This document shows, piece after piece, positions 45,012 to 53,768 of a stretch of 64,000 nt of DNA. Made by a program: the position numbers and the translations under genes. The notes beneath the pieces are model-generated. The model was given only the letters and a program-made list of their open reading frames with translations. It had not been told where the DNA came from and did no database searches. Source of the stretch: Streptomyces sp. Tu 3180 (GTDB lineage Bacteria; Actinomycetota; Actinomycetes; Streptomycetales; Streptomycetaceae); NCBI RefSeq assembly GCF_009852415.1, contig NZ_WOXS01000002.1:5558001-5622000 (forward strand). Direction: 5' to 3'. Numbering within the stretch: the stretch's first letter is position 1; every line of letters starts with the position of its first letter.

Positions 45012-45334
45012 GCGTCCCTCCCGCAGCCGAGTTGCTTTCCGTCGGCCCGTAGGACACCCCGTCGTCAGCTCCGTAAACAGCGACGCGTTCCGCGTATTTC
45101 AATCAGCGACCAGGGCGCCCCGAAGGGCCGGACGGCCACTCCAGCCGAGCCACGGTCGGCAAGCTGCTTTGAAGCCACATCCGGCCCTCCCGGGCCACCG
45201 AACAACTTACGGAGCTGCTTTGGCGCGAGTGATCATGGTCCCGTAAGCTTCCGGCGCGTCGGGCAGTCTGTGGACCTGCCCGGTGAAGCACGACGTTGGG
45301 GCCGTGATCTTCGAGGCTCGCGCCAAAGTGGCTG
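45012..45334 (-). other. Non-coding region upstream of IS110 transposase, candidate bridge-RNA locus
   Basis: About 320 bp with no supportable gene, lying 5' of the transposase and ending at the next IS. In the IS110 group the bridge/seek RNA is encoded in this position. Local hairpins exist, for example CGGGCAG (45269-45275) paired with CTGCCCG (45285-45291). The exact element end and RNA limits are not visible by eye. Confidence 0.45.
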
Positions 45335-45481
45335 CCTCACTGGCTGTTCTCTATCCGTTCGTGGAGTCGATCAGGTTCGAACGAGGTCCTGATTCGGGTG
45401 AGTTGGCCGGTGCAGGCGCATGGAAGAAGGGCCTCTTGGTAGCTCGCGGTTGTCGAGTCCAGCGAGAGGCAAGAGGCCCTG

Positions 45482-46417
45482 GTGTCGAAGTGTTGCGTGG
45501 TCGTGGTCGCCGGGTCCAGTCCGTCCACTCCTGGGTGTGACTGTCTCGCCCATCGGTTCGGGAACGCGGCCGACCGGCCGGAGCGTCGGCCCCGGTATGC
45601 CTCGGACATGAGCGACACGGAGTGGGCCCTGGTGCGGGAGCTGCTGCCGGTGCCGTCGTGGTTGACGGGCCGGGGCGGCCGGCCGGAGGGCTACTGCCAC
45701 CGGCAGATGGTCGATGCGGTGCGCTACCTCGTGGACAACGGCATCAAGTGGCGGGCCATGCCCGCCGACTTCCCACCCTGGCCGCGGGTGTATGCCTTCT
45801 TCGCCCGCTGGCGGGATGCAGGGCTGGTGGCCGAGCTGCACGACCGGCTGCGCGGGGTCATCCGCCGCTCGGAGGGCCGCAGGGAGGAACCGAGTGCGGG
45901 CGTGGTGGACTCGCAGTCGGTGAAGGCGGACGCCACCGTCCCTCATGTCTCGCGGGGGTTCGACGCCGGGAAGAGGATCAACGGGCGCAAGCGGCACCTG
46001 CTCACCGACACCCTCGGCCTGCTGCTCGCGGTGCTGGTCACGCCGGCCTCCACCACCGACCGGGACGCCGCCCGTCTCCTGCTGCCCGCGGCGAAAAGCC
46101 ACTTTCGGCGGCTGGCACGGGTCTGGGCCGACGGCGGCTACACCGGCCACCTCACCGACTGGACCGACCAGCACCTCGGAGTCGTCCTCGACATCGTCCG
46201 CCGCAGCGACGACCTCCAGGGTTTCCAGGTCCTGCCCCGCCGCTGGGTGGTGGAAAGATCCTTCGCCTGGCTCCTGCGCAGCCGGCGCCTGGTCCGCGAC
46301 TACGAACGGCGCACCGACACCAGCGAGGCCGTCGTCCTGTGGTCGATGACCATGCTCATGAGCCGCCGCCTGGCCGCCCGGCACCGGCAGCGTCCGGCTC
46401 CGGCGCGGGCGGCGTGA
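45482..46417 (+). CDS. IS5-family DDE transposase, copy 1
   Basis: 311 residues. DDE residues are visible in VVDSQSVKAD (first Asp), VWADGGYTG (second Asp) and VVERSFAW (Glu) with the R of the Y-2-R-3-E-6-R/K set. MSDTEWALVRELLPVP is the usual start of the core; the chosen start keeps a Cys-rich 42-residue N-terminus (VSKCCVVVV) that is common in Streptomyces relatives. Its 3' end overlaps the convergent passenger gene by 62 bp. Confidence 0.93.
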   Translation: MSKCCVVVVAGSSPSTPGCDCLAHRFGNAADRPERRPRYASDMSDTEWALVRELLPVPSWLTGRGGRPEGYCHRQMVDAVRYLVDNGIKWRAMPADFPPWPRVYAFFARWRDAGLVAELHDRLRGVIRRSEGRREEPSAGVVDSQSVKADATVPHVSRGFDAGKRINGRKRHLLTDTLGLLLAVLVTPASTTDRDAARLLLPAAKSHFRRLARVWADGGYTGHLTDWTDQHLGVVLDIVRRSDDLQGFQVLPRRWVVERSFAWLLRSRRLVRDYERRTDTSEAVVLWSMTMLMSRRLAARHRQRPAPARAA

Positions 46418-46874
46418 AGCGGCCCGGCTTGTCCTCCACCAGCCAGCCCCGTTCCACCAGCCGCTTCAGCCGGGCCCTGGCGCCTTCGACGCGCGAGGCC
46501 AACGCGCTGTCCCAGCCCAGCACCACCGCCGCCCGCCGGGCCCCCAGCCCGTCTCCTCCCGCCTCCCCGGCGGCGGCCATCAACGCCTGGTAGTCCACCG
46601 ACAGCACCTCGGTGCCGACCGCGTCCTGGCGGTGCGGCACCGCCCGGCGCGGCCCCACCGGCTCCTTCCGCACCATCCCGTCGGCCGCCACGGCGGGCGC
46701 ATCCGCCTCGGCCAGCGCCTCCAGATACTGCTCCAGGCCGATCACCCGGCACCGGAGCGTCTCCTCTGCCTCCGTCAGAGCCGCCCGCACCCGCTCCAGT
46801 TCGGCTTCGATTTCCTCCACCCGCACCGCCACGGCCTTCTGCCGCGCTTCCAAAACCGCTCGCATCGACGGCAT
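46356..46874 (-). CDS. IS passenger: coiled-coil plus winged-helix protein, copy 1
   Basis: 172 residues from the ATG at 46874, with GGGGGTGG just before it. The first half is a heptad-rich coiled coil (VEEIEAELERVRAALTEAEE). The second half ends in a winged-helix-like SRVEGARARLKRLVERGWLVE. No catalytic motif. It is convergent with and overlaps the transposase gene, and is preserved in both copies, suggesting selection as part of the element. It could regulate or assist transposition; no function is known to me. Confidence 0.65.
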   Translation of the reverse strand: MPSMRAVLEARQKAVAVRVEEIEAELERVRAALTEAEETLRCRVIGLEQYLEALAEADAPAVAADGMVRKEPVGPRRAVPHRQDAVGTEVLSVDYQALMAAAGEAGGDGLGARRAAVVLGWDSALASRVEGARARLKRLVERGWLVEDKPGRFTPPAPEPDAAGAGRPGGGS

Positions 46875-47111
46875 CCGCCACCCCCACGACGTCTCGGCCA
46901 GCAACAGACCGAGACTTCCGCGACAGCCCTCAGCTCATGCCGGACCAGCGGAAACCGCACGTGAGGTTCGGATAGAGAACGACCTCTCAAGACGGAGGGT
47001 CAAGTTCCCACACTCTGGGCAGCCCCAGTAGTCGCTCACGTAGCCCACCATATCTCGGCGTGGGCTCGGTGTTTGGGGAAGCGGTCAAGGCGGAGGCCCC
47101 AGGCGGCATGC

Positions 47112-47983
47112 CTAGGGAACGTCTTGCCGATCATGTGTCGAGCCAGATGAGTGTGCTGGCCAGGGTGATCGCGGCGCGGTAGCGGCCGGGTTGTTTGTCG
47201 TAGCGGGTGGCGATGCCGCGCCACTGCTTGAGGCGGTGGAAGCAGCGTTCGACGACGTTACGACGCCGGTGGACGGCCCTGTCGAAGCCGCAGGGCCGTT
47301 CGCGGCGTCGTGCCCGGCCTGCGAGTTGGTCGACGCGCTCGGGGATGGTCGCTTTGATTCCTCGTCTGCGCAGGTAGGCGCGGAAGGTGCGGGCTGAGTA
47401 GCCCTTGTCGGCCACGACTCGTTCGGGCCGTCGACGGGGGCGTCCCGGCCCGGGCCCGGCAACGCGGATGGCGTCGATGACGGCCTCGGCCTGGGTGCAG
47501 TCGTTGCGGGTGCCGGCCGTGACGACAAAGGCCAGCGGCCGTCCCCGTCCGTCGCAGGCGAGGTGGATTTTGCTGGTCAGCCCGCCGCGGGAGCGTCCGA
47601 GTCCTCGTTCCTCGAGCCCCCTTTGGCGGCGGTGTGCTGGTGGGCCCGCACGATCGTGGAGTCCAGTGCGACCAACCAGTCCACCTCGGCCTGGCCCTGG
47701 GCCGCAGCCAGGAGCCTGTCGAAGGTGCCGTCGGCGGCCCAGCGGGCGAAGCGCCCGTGAACGGTCTGCCAGGGTCCGAACCGCTCGGGCAGGTCCCTCC
47801 AGGGCACACCGGTGCGGAACTTGAACACGATGCCTTCCAGCACCTGGCGGTGATCGCGCCACCTGCCCCGGGCACGGCCCGCCGGCGGCAGTAACGGCTC
47901 GATCACCACCCACGCGGCCTCAGATATCTCCCCATCCCTCACGATCAGTCCAACGATCGGATGATCGGAAAGACACTCCCTAG
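47112..47983 (-). mobile_element. IS5-family element of the frameshift type
   Basis: Ends are imperfect inverted repeats: CTAGGGAACGTCTTGCCGATC from 47112 and CTAGGGAGTGTCTTTCCGATC inward from 47983. It holds one transposase in two overlapping frames. The outer CTAG at 47980-47983 is also one copy of the IS701 target duplication, so IS701 later landed on the edge of this element. Confidence 0.85.
47131..47942 (-). CDS. IS5-family transposase made by -1 frameshifting
   Basis: Frame A (47577-47942) encodes the start MRDGEISEAAWVVIEPLLPP and the first Asp (VALDSTIVRAHQH). Frame B (to 47131) continues with LGRSRGGLTSKIHLACDG, VVADKGYSARTF (second Asp) and NVVERCFHRLKQW (Glu). The frames join by a -1 shift at an A3G5 run (minus strand, 47617-47624: AAAGGGGG), a slippery site like those of IS427-group elements. 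Complete, so probably functional rather than a pseudogene. Confidence 0.88.
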
Positions 47984-49381
47984 TACTGCAACGGTGCTTG
48001 CCGTGACTGTTGGCCAGGTGGGTCGTTGGTGTGGTTATGGGTGGGGACCTTGCTGATGTCAGGTTGTGGGCAGGTGAGCTGGATGCTCTGCATGAGCGGT
48101 TCGTGCACCGGTTCAGCAGGTCGGAGCCGCGGGAGTCGGCGCTGGCCTATATGCGGGGGCTGATCGCTCCGCTGCAGCGCAAGAACGGCTGGACGCTGGC
48201 GGAGGAGGCCGGTCATGAGGGTCCGGACCGTATCCAGCGGATGCTGAACCGGATCGAGTGGGACGCCGATGAGGTCCTCGACGACGTGCGGGACTACGTC
48301 GTCGAGCATCTCGGCGACCAGGACGCGGTGCTGATCGTGGACGACACCGGCTTCCTGAAGAAGGGGACGCGCTCGGCCGGGGTCCAGCGGCAGTACTCCG
48401 GCGCGGCCGGGCGGACGGAGAACTGCCAGGTCGGCGTCTTCCTCGGCTATGCGACCGCTCGCGGCAGGACGTTGATCGACCGCCGGTTGTATCTGCCCAC
48501 GTCCTGGACGGAGGACCGGGAACGGTGCCGGCGGGCCGGCATCGGCGACGAGGTGGCCTTCGCCACCAAGGTGGCCATGGCCAAGGCGATGGTCCGCCGC
48601 GCGATCGCCGATCGCATCCCGTTCCGGTGGGTGACCGCGGACGCCGCCTACGGCTTCTCCAAGGGCTGGCGCTCCGAGCTGGAGCAGGCGGACGTCTTCC
48701 ACGTCATGGCCACCACCCGCCACGACACCGTCGTCACCCGGTGGTCCATCGATCACTCCGTCCACGAGTTGTTTCCCGGCCTGCCGCGGCAGAAGTGGAA
48801 GCGCCGTTCCTGCGGCGAGGGCGCCCACGGCCGGCGGATCTACGACTGGGCCCGCGTCGAGGTGAGGCCCTGGCACCGCGAGGACCGCCGGCACTGGGTG
48901 CTGGCCCGCCGCAGCGTCAGCCGCCCCGAGGAGATCTCCTACTACATCGCCTACTGCCCGGCCGGCACGACCCTGGACGAGCTGATCCGCATCGCGGGCA
49001 GCCGCTGGGCGATCGAGGAGTGCTTCCAGAGCGCGAAGCAGGAGTGCGGCCTGGACGACTACCAGGTCCGCCGTTATCCCGGCTGGCACCGCCACATGAC
49101 CCTGGCCATGGCCGCCCACGCCTGCCTGACCGTCCTGCGCGCCCGCCAGCTGGATGCGGAGAAAGCAGAAACGGATCCTCCCAGCTCATCCACCTCAGCC
49201 TCGCCGAGATCCGACGCCTGATCACCCGCCTCACCAATCGCCGGCCCACCCCGGTCGATCACATCCTGCACTGGTCGACCTGGCGACGACGACGCCAGCA
49301 CCAAGCCCGCGTCAGTCACTACAAGCGACGCGGACACAGTCCCTGAACTGGTCAGCAATCAACACAAACACCGTTGCAGTA
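47984..49381 (+). mobile_element. IS701-family element with CTAG target duplication
   Basis: 1,398 bp. Perfect 13-bp terminal inverted repeats TACTGCAACGGTG (47984-47996) and its complement (49369-49381). CTAG flanks both ends (47980-47983 and 49382-49385), the YTAR duplication expected for IS701. This fixes the ends with confidence. Confidence 0.95.
48010..49221 (+). CDS. IS701-family transposase, C-terminus frameshifted
   Basis: 403 residues. DDTGFLKKG (first Asp), VTADAAYGFS (second Asp) and WAIEECFQSAKQECGLDDYQVRRY (Glu region) mark the DDE core. The usual C-terminus (LAEIRRLITRL, then HYKRRG) continues in another frame up to 49346, so one base has been gained or lost near 49165-49185. 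The catalytic core is intact; the loss of about 50 residues may or may not matter. Confidence 0.9.
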   Translation: MARWVVGVVMGGDLADVRLWAGELDALHERFVHRFSRSEPRESALAYMRGLIAPLQRKNGWTLAEEAGHEGPDRIQRMLNRIEWDADEVLDDVRDYVVEHLGDQDAVLIVDDTGFLKKGTRSAGVQRQYSGAAGRTENCQVGVFLGYATARGRTLIDRRLYLPTSWTEDRERCRRAGIGDEVAFATKVAMAKAMVRRAIADRIPFRWVTADAAYGFSKGWRSELEQADVFHVMATTRHDTVVTRWSIDHSVHELFPGLPRQKWKRRSCGEGAHGRRIYDWARVEVRPWHREDRRHWVLARRSVSRPEEISYYIAYCPAGTTLDELIRIAGSRWAIEECFQSAKQECGLDDYQVRRYPGWHRHMTLAMAAHACLTVLRARQLDAEKAETDPPSSSTSASPRSDA

Positions 49382-49410
49382 CTAGGGCCTCAGTATGGGT
49401 ACGGGTTGTC

Positions 49411-50784
49411 TCACGCGTACTCGCGGAGCAGGTTCTCGATGCGGCGGTTGGCGACGTCCTGCCGTCCGTCGAGGCACTTCGCGTAGCGAGTCAGCAGGAC
49501 CTCGACGCTGTTGCCGGCGCGCTCGGCCACCTCGGTCGGGTCGACCCCGGCGTTGAGCCACGTCGACAGCGCCGAGTGCCGGAGGTCGTACGGCCGACTC
49601 GCGAGCGGCGAGGCCGCGACGGCCGGCGGAAGCGCGAGGAGCCGGGCCTCCTGCCACACGCGGTAGTAGGTCGAGGACGGGACGACCGAGCCCTTCTCAC
49701 TGAAGAACAGCCGCCCGTCGTCCGCCGTGCCGAAGGTGGCCAGGTGCTCACGGAGCACGGCGACGAGGTGCGGCGGGATGGGCACCCTCCTGACGTCCTC
49801 GGTCGGCCGGTTCTTCAGCCCGCGGTCGTCATGGGTCTCCCCCGAGTCGGTCCACTGCTTGCCGACGGACGGACGGGTCCGGTGGAGCAGCGCCGAGCCC
49901 CAGCCCTGCCCGGGAAGGTTCAGGTCCGTCTCGACGAGGCCGACCGCTTCCGCCAGCCGGAGACCACCGAAGTACATGGCGGCGAACAGACCCACAAGGC
50001 GACGACCACGGGCACGCCGGTACCCGCCCACGTAGGAAACCGCCGCCAGGAGGTTCCGCGCCTGCTCCGGGTTGGCGACGACCCGCGGATCGACCTGGTT
50101 GGACACCTTCGGCTTCTGCCAGCGGACAGCCGTAATCGGGTTCTCACGCAGCTCCCCCAGGTCGACGGCGTAATTCGCGGCATTGACGAGCGTCCGACGC
50201 TTGCGCCGCACGGTCTCCGCCGCTGCCGCCGTGCCGTCGAGCTTGAGCTTCAGCGAATCGAGGACCGCGCGAGCCGTGGCCGGTTCAGCAAGATCAGCGA
50301 GCGGCCGGGACGCCTTGGACACCCAGTGGAGAACGTTCCGCACGTCGTCCGGGACTTCCCGGTCATCAGGCCCCGGCAGCACGAAGGCCCAGTTGCGCAA
50401 TGCTCTGCGAATCACCTCGTCGGACGGCCGTCCGGCGCGCTCGTCGAGGAGCCCCAGCATCACGCTGGTAAGGGCTTCGTTGATGCCGTCCCGTGTGTTG
50501 GGGGCGGCATGGGGCCACTTCATGGCGAGGTACCTGAGAGCGAAGGCGTACCACGACACGGCCGACTTCTTCTCTTCCATCGAGGCCGGAAGGCCCGACT
50601 CCGTGTCGAACTCCTCGCCGTCGCGCATCGCGCGCATGAGCTTCGTACGGTAGTGGTCGGCAAGCGCCTTGGTCCGGAAGGACTCCGAGAAGACGTTGCC
50701 CGCAACAGACCAGCGGACCCCGTACGAGGGCGTCTTGGTGTCCCGCTTACGGACGCTCCAGACCTTCACGTCGAGGGACTTCAC
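49411..50784 (-). CDS. int: Tyrosine integrase of an actinomycete integrative element
   Basis: 457 residues from the GTG at 50784 with GGAGG 4 nt upstream, overlapping the xis stop by 4 bp. SAM-like core-binding domain (about 70-200), then the catalytic domain with Arg near 276 (GGLRLAEA), Arg near 402 in YDLRHS and the Tyr nucleophile near 434 (LLTRYAK). YALRYLAMKWPHAAPNTRDG is typical of Streptomyces AICE integrases. It is the only integrase in the island and so the likely agent of insertion at tRNA-Arg, though it now faces away from attR. Confidence 0.92.
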   Translation of the reverse strand: MKSLDVKVWSVRKRDTKTPSYGVRWSVAGNVFSESFRTKALADHYRTKLMRAMRDGEEFDTESGLPASMEEKKSAVSWYAFALRYLAMKWPHAAPNTRDGINEALTSVMLGLLDERAGRPSDEVIRRALRNWAFVLPGPDDREVPDDVRNVLHWVSKASRPLADLAEPATARAVLDSLKLKLDGTAAAAETVRRKRRTLVNAANYAVDLGELRENPITAVRWQKPKVSNQVDPRVVANPEQARNLLAAVSYVGGYRRARGRRLVGLFAAMYFGGLRLAEAVGLVETDLNLPGQGWGSALLHRTRPSVGKQWTDSGETHDDRGLKNRPTEDVRRVPIPPHLVAVLREHLATFGTADDGRLFFSEKGSVVPSSTYYRVWQEARLLALPPAVAASPLASRPYDLRHSALSTWLNAGVDPTEVAERAGNSVEVLLTRYAKCLDGRQDVANRRIENLLREYA

Positions 50785-50951
50785 GCCGCCGCCTCCAACT
50801 GCCGCAGCCATGTGATGAAGTCACTCCGCCACACCCGGAGCTCTCCATTGGGCAACTTGAACGCGGCGGGGCCCTGGCCCAATTCGCGCCAGCGGTAGAA
50901 GGTACGCCGGGACACCCCACCCAGCTCGGCAAGGATCTGCGGAACGGTCAT
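50781..50951 (-). CDS. xis: Excisionase, MerR-like HTH
   Basis: 56 residues from the ATG at 50951, which overlaps the rep stop by 4 bp (ATGA). LAELGGVSRRTFYRWRELGQGP is the recognition helix region and KLPNGELRVWRSDFITWL the wing, as in AICE excisionases. The stop overlaps the int start (GTGA). Xis would direct Int toward excision. An ATG 8 codons further upstream also exists. Confidence 0.9.
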   Translation of the reverse strand: MTVPQILAELGGVSRRTFYRWRELGQGPAAFKLPNGELRVWRSDFITWLRQLEAAA

Positions 50952-51640
50952 GAGTTCGTCGCGTCGGCGGTCCATGTCGGTTCTCCTTCCGTTCCGGGAG
51001 CGGGTTCGAGGGTGGCGGCGAGCCAGCTTTCAGCGCTGGAGAGGCCGGTTCCGGCGAAGACCCAGTGCGCGAGGACGAGAGTCGTTTCCTGGCCGGTGTC
51101 GACGGCCGCATCAGCTTGGGCTCGGCGCCATGCGGCGCGGGCGTCACGGAGGGCGCCGAGGGTGGTGGAGTAGCGGCGGGACTTGGTGGAGAAGTGGCCG
51201 CGGAAGCCGAGCATGTGGGCCCAGGCCCGCAGGCGGAGGTCTGCCAGCTCGGTGCGTGCGCCCAGGGTCCAGGCGGTCCGGATCATGCGCCGGGCGTGGT
51301 CGGTGATCCTCGCTTGGGCCAGCTCGGCAAGGAAGCGGATCGGCCGGTCGAGGGTGCCCGTCGCCGTCTCGGCGCCCTTGGTGGCGTACTTGGCGACGTA
51401 CGCCGCTACGGCACGCTCGGTCAGGTCCTGATCGTCGTCGAAGTCGGCAGAGCGGATCGGGCGGACGTCGAGCTGTCGGCCGAAGACGAAGGTGTGCGGC
51501 CGACCGTCAACCTCTGGGCCGTCGACGCGAGCGGCAGCGGCGGCAGCGCGGATGGCGTCGGTCAGCAGCTCGGCCGTCGCCCAGGCCGGGGGCGTGGTCT
51601 CACCGCCCTCGGGACCGTCAAGTCGGCTCGCTCCGCTCGC
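50948..51640 (-). pseudogene. Truncated RepSA-like replication initiator
   Basis: The frame covers the C-terminal part of an AICE replication initiator: SRLDGPEGG, AVAAYVAKYATKGAE and AHMLGFRGHFSTKSRRYSTTLG, the last being a RepSA hallmark. Homology stops near 51640; upstream the frame becomes Arg/Gly-rich and unrelated, and the IS copy 2 begins at 51789. The N-terminal half with the catalytic Tyr is missing. The 3' end is still coupled to xis by ATGA. Confidence 0.85.
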
Positions 51641-51901
51641 CGCGCGCGGCCCGGCCCCCGGCCGGGCCTGCGCTCCTGCCTCCGTCCCGCTCCAGCCCGG
51701 CCGGCGCCCGTGCCGCGCACGCAGCAATCAGCCGCCTGACGTCAGAGAAGGAGTACGTCGTGGCTGGGTCGGTCGGCTCCACGGCTTTAGAGGTCGTTCT
51801 CTATCCGAACCTCACGTGCGGTTTCCGCTGGTCCGGCATGAGCTGAGGGCTGTCGCGGAAGTCTCGGTCTGTTGCTGGCCGAGACGTCGTGGGGGTGGCG
51901 G

Positions 51902-52420
51902 ATGCCGTCGATGCGAGCGGTTTTGGAAGCGCGGCAGAAGGCCGTGGCGGTGCGGGTGGAGGAAATCGAAGCCGAACTGGAGCGGGTGCGGGCGGCTCTG
52001 ACGGAGGCAGAGGAGACGCTCCGGTGCCGGGTGATCGGCCTGGAGCAGTATCTGGAGGCGCTGGCCGAGGCGGATGCGCCCGCCGTGGCGGCCGACGGGA
52101 TGGTGCGGAAGGAGCCGGTGGGGCCGCGCCGGGCGGTGCCGCACCGCCAGGACGCGGTCGGCACCGAGGTGCTGTCGGTGGACTACCAGGCGTTGATGGC
52201 CGCCGCCGGGGAGGCGGGAGGAGACGGGCTGGGGGCCCGGCGGGCGGCGGTGGTGCTGGGCTGGGACAGCGCGTTGGCCTCGCGCGTCGAAGGCGCCAGG
52301 GCCCGGCTGAAGCGGCTGGTGGAACGGGGCTGGCTGGTGGAGGACAAGCCGGGCCGCTTCACGCCGCCCGCGCCGGAGCCGGACGCTGCCGGTGCCGGGC
52401 GGCCAGGCGGCGGCTCATGA
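51902..52420 (+). CDS. IS passenger: coiled-coil plus winged-helix protein, copy 2
   Basis: Identical to the product of 46356-46874, in the same convergent, 62-bp-overlapping arrangement with its transposase. Same start reasoning (GGGGGTGG directly before the ATG). Identity between the copies shows that one arose recently from the other. Confidence 0.65.
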   Translation: MPSMRAVLEARQKAVAVRVEEIEAELERVRAALTEAEETLRCRVIGLEQYLEALAEADAPAVAADGMVRKEPVGPRRAVPHRQDAVGTEVLSVDYQALMAAAGEAGGDGLGARRAAVVLGWDSALASRVEGARARLKRLVERGWLVEDKPGRFTPPAPEPDAAGAGRPGGGS

Positions 52421-53294
52421 GCATGGTCATCGACCACAGGACGACGGCCTCGCTGGTGTCGGTGCGCCGTTCGTAGTCGCGGACCAGGCGCCGGCTGCGC
52501 AGGAGCCAGGCGAAGGATCTTTCCACCACCCAGCGGCGGGGCAGGACCTGGAAACCCTGGAGGTCGTCGCTGCGGCGGACGATGTCGAGGACGACTCCGA
52601 GGTGCTGGTCGGTCCAGTCGGTGAGGTGGCCGGTGTAGCCGCCGTCGGCCCAGACCCGTGCCAGCCGCCGAAAGTGGCTTTTCGCCGCGGGCAGCAGGAG
52701 ACGGGCGGCGTCCCGGTCGGTGGTGGAGGCCGGCGTGACCAGCACCGCGAGCAGCAGGCCGAGGGTGTCGGTGAGCAGGTGCCGCTTGCGCCCGTTGATC
52801 CTCTTCCCGGCGTCGAACCCCCGCGAGACATGAGGGACGGTGGCGTCCGCCTTCACCGACTGCGAGTCCACCACGCCCGCACTCGGTTCCTCCCTGCGGC
52901 CCTCCGAGCGGCGGATGACCCCGCGCAGCCGGTCGTGCAGCTCGGCCACCAGCCCTGCATCCCGCCAGCGGGCGAAGAAGGCATACACCCGCGGCCAGGG
53001 TGGGAAGTCGGCGGGCATGGCCCGCCACTTGATGCCGTTGTCCACGAGGTAGCGCACCGCATCGACCATCTGCCGGTGGCAGTAGCCCTCCGGCCGGCCG
53101 CCCCGGCCCGTCAACCACGACGGCACCGGCAGCAGCTCCCGCACCAGGGCCCACTCCGTGTCGCTCATGTCCGAGGCATACCGGGGCCGACGCTCCGGCC
53201 GGTCGGCCGCGTTCCCGAACCGATGGGCGAGACAGTCACACCCAGGAGTGGACGGACTGGACCCGGCGACCACGACCACGCAACACTTCGACAC
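52359..53294 (-). CDS. IS5-family DDE transposase, copy 2
   Basis: 311 residues identical to the product of 45482-46417, with all three DDE residues. Both copies are intact, so either could supply transposase in trans to the other. Confidence 0.93.
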   Translation of the reverse strand: MSKCCVVVVAGSSPSTPGCDCLAHRFGNAADRPERRPRYASDMSDTEWALVRELLPVPSWLTGRGGRPEGYCHRQMVDAVRYLVDNGIKWRAMPADFPPWPRVYAFFARWRDAGLVAELHDRLRGVIRRSEGRREEPSAGVVDSQSVKADATVPHVSRGFDAGKRINGRKRHLLTDTLGLLLAVLVTPASTTDRDAARLLLPAAKSHFRRLARVWADGGYTGHLTDWTDQHLGVVLDIVRRSDDLQGFQVLPRRWVVERSFAWLLRSRRLVRDYERRTDTSEAVVLWSMTMLMSRRLAARHRQRPAPARAA

Positions 53295-53585
53295 CAGGGC
53301 CTCTTGCCTCTCGCTGGACTCGACAACCGCGAGCTACCAAGAGGCCCTTCTTCCATGCGCCTGCACCGGCCAACTCACCCGAATCAGGACCTCGTTCGAA
53401 CCTGATCGACTCCACGAACGGATAGAGAACAGCCAGTGAGGACAAGGACGGCCACTGCGATGTGGCCACATGCGAGTACGACCAGTGCGGCTACTTCGAT
53501 GAAGGCGTCCCCGAGTAACTGTCAGGCCTCGCAATCCCGAGCAGCCGCGCTGTTACGGGTTGATCGCCTCTTGTAAGGATTATTC

Positions 53586-53768
53586 GTGACCTCGTATGTC
53601 TGCCCCAGTTGTGACGTTGACTTTGGCTACCCGCAGGGCCTGGCCATCCATCAGGAGCTTGGCTGCGAGTGGGGCGACGACGGGACCGACGGCGACGCCA
53701 AGTACTGCTGCGGCATGATCTATGAGGATGGCGAGTCCACCTGTCGCAGCTGCGGGGAGCCGCTGTAG
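53586..53768 (+). CDS. Small zinc-ribbon-like protein
   Basis: 60 residues from a GTG with AAGGA 6 nt upstream. YVCPSCDVDFGYPQGLAIHQELGC supplies C-x2-C and a later His/Cys pair, and YCCGMIYEDGESTCRSCGEPL supplies another C-x2-C, giving two possible zinc sites. Acidic. It is one of the few plausible genes between the IS copy and the right attachment site. No family is recognised. Confidence 0.6.
   Translation: MTSYVCPSCDVDFGYPQGLAIHQELGCEWGDDGTDGDAKYCCGMIYEDGESTCRSCGEPL

Larger units (their letters stand above)
45335..46987 (+). mobile_element. IS5-type element with passenger gene, copy 1
   Basis: 1,653 bp identical, in reverse orientation, to 51789-53441. Inner terminal inverted repeats GTTCTCTATCCG occur at 45346-45357 and, inverted, near 46969-46980. 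It carries a DDE transposase and a convergent passenger gene. Identity stops abruptly at both edges, so the shared block includes the element and at most a few bases of target. Target duplications could not be assigned with certainty. Confidence 0.88.
51789..53441 (-). mobile_element. IS5-type element with passenger gene, copy 2
   Basis: Exact inverted copy of 45335-46987 (position x maps to 98776 minus x). It lies between the rep remnant and the right end of the island. Together with copy 1 it forms a 4.8-kb invertible segment. Confidence 0.88.

Noticed and set aside
47131..47942. Calling the second IS5 transposase a pseudogene
   Set aside because: The two frames meet at an A3G5 slippery run in the usual place and all DDE residues are present, so programmed frameshifting fits better.
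45335..53441. Composite transposon moving the region between the two IS copies
   Set aside because: Possible in principle, but no target duplication flanks the pair and the inner DNA is the element's own integration module. Separate insertion plus possible inversion explains it more simply.
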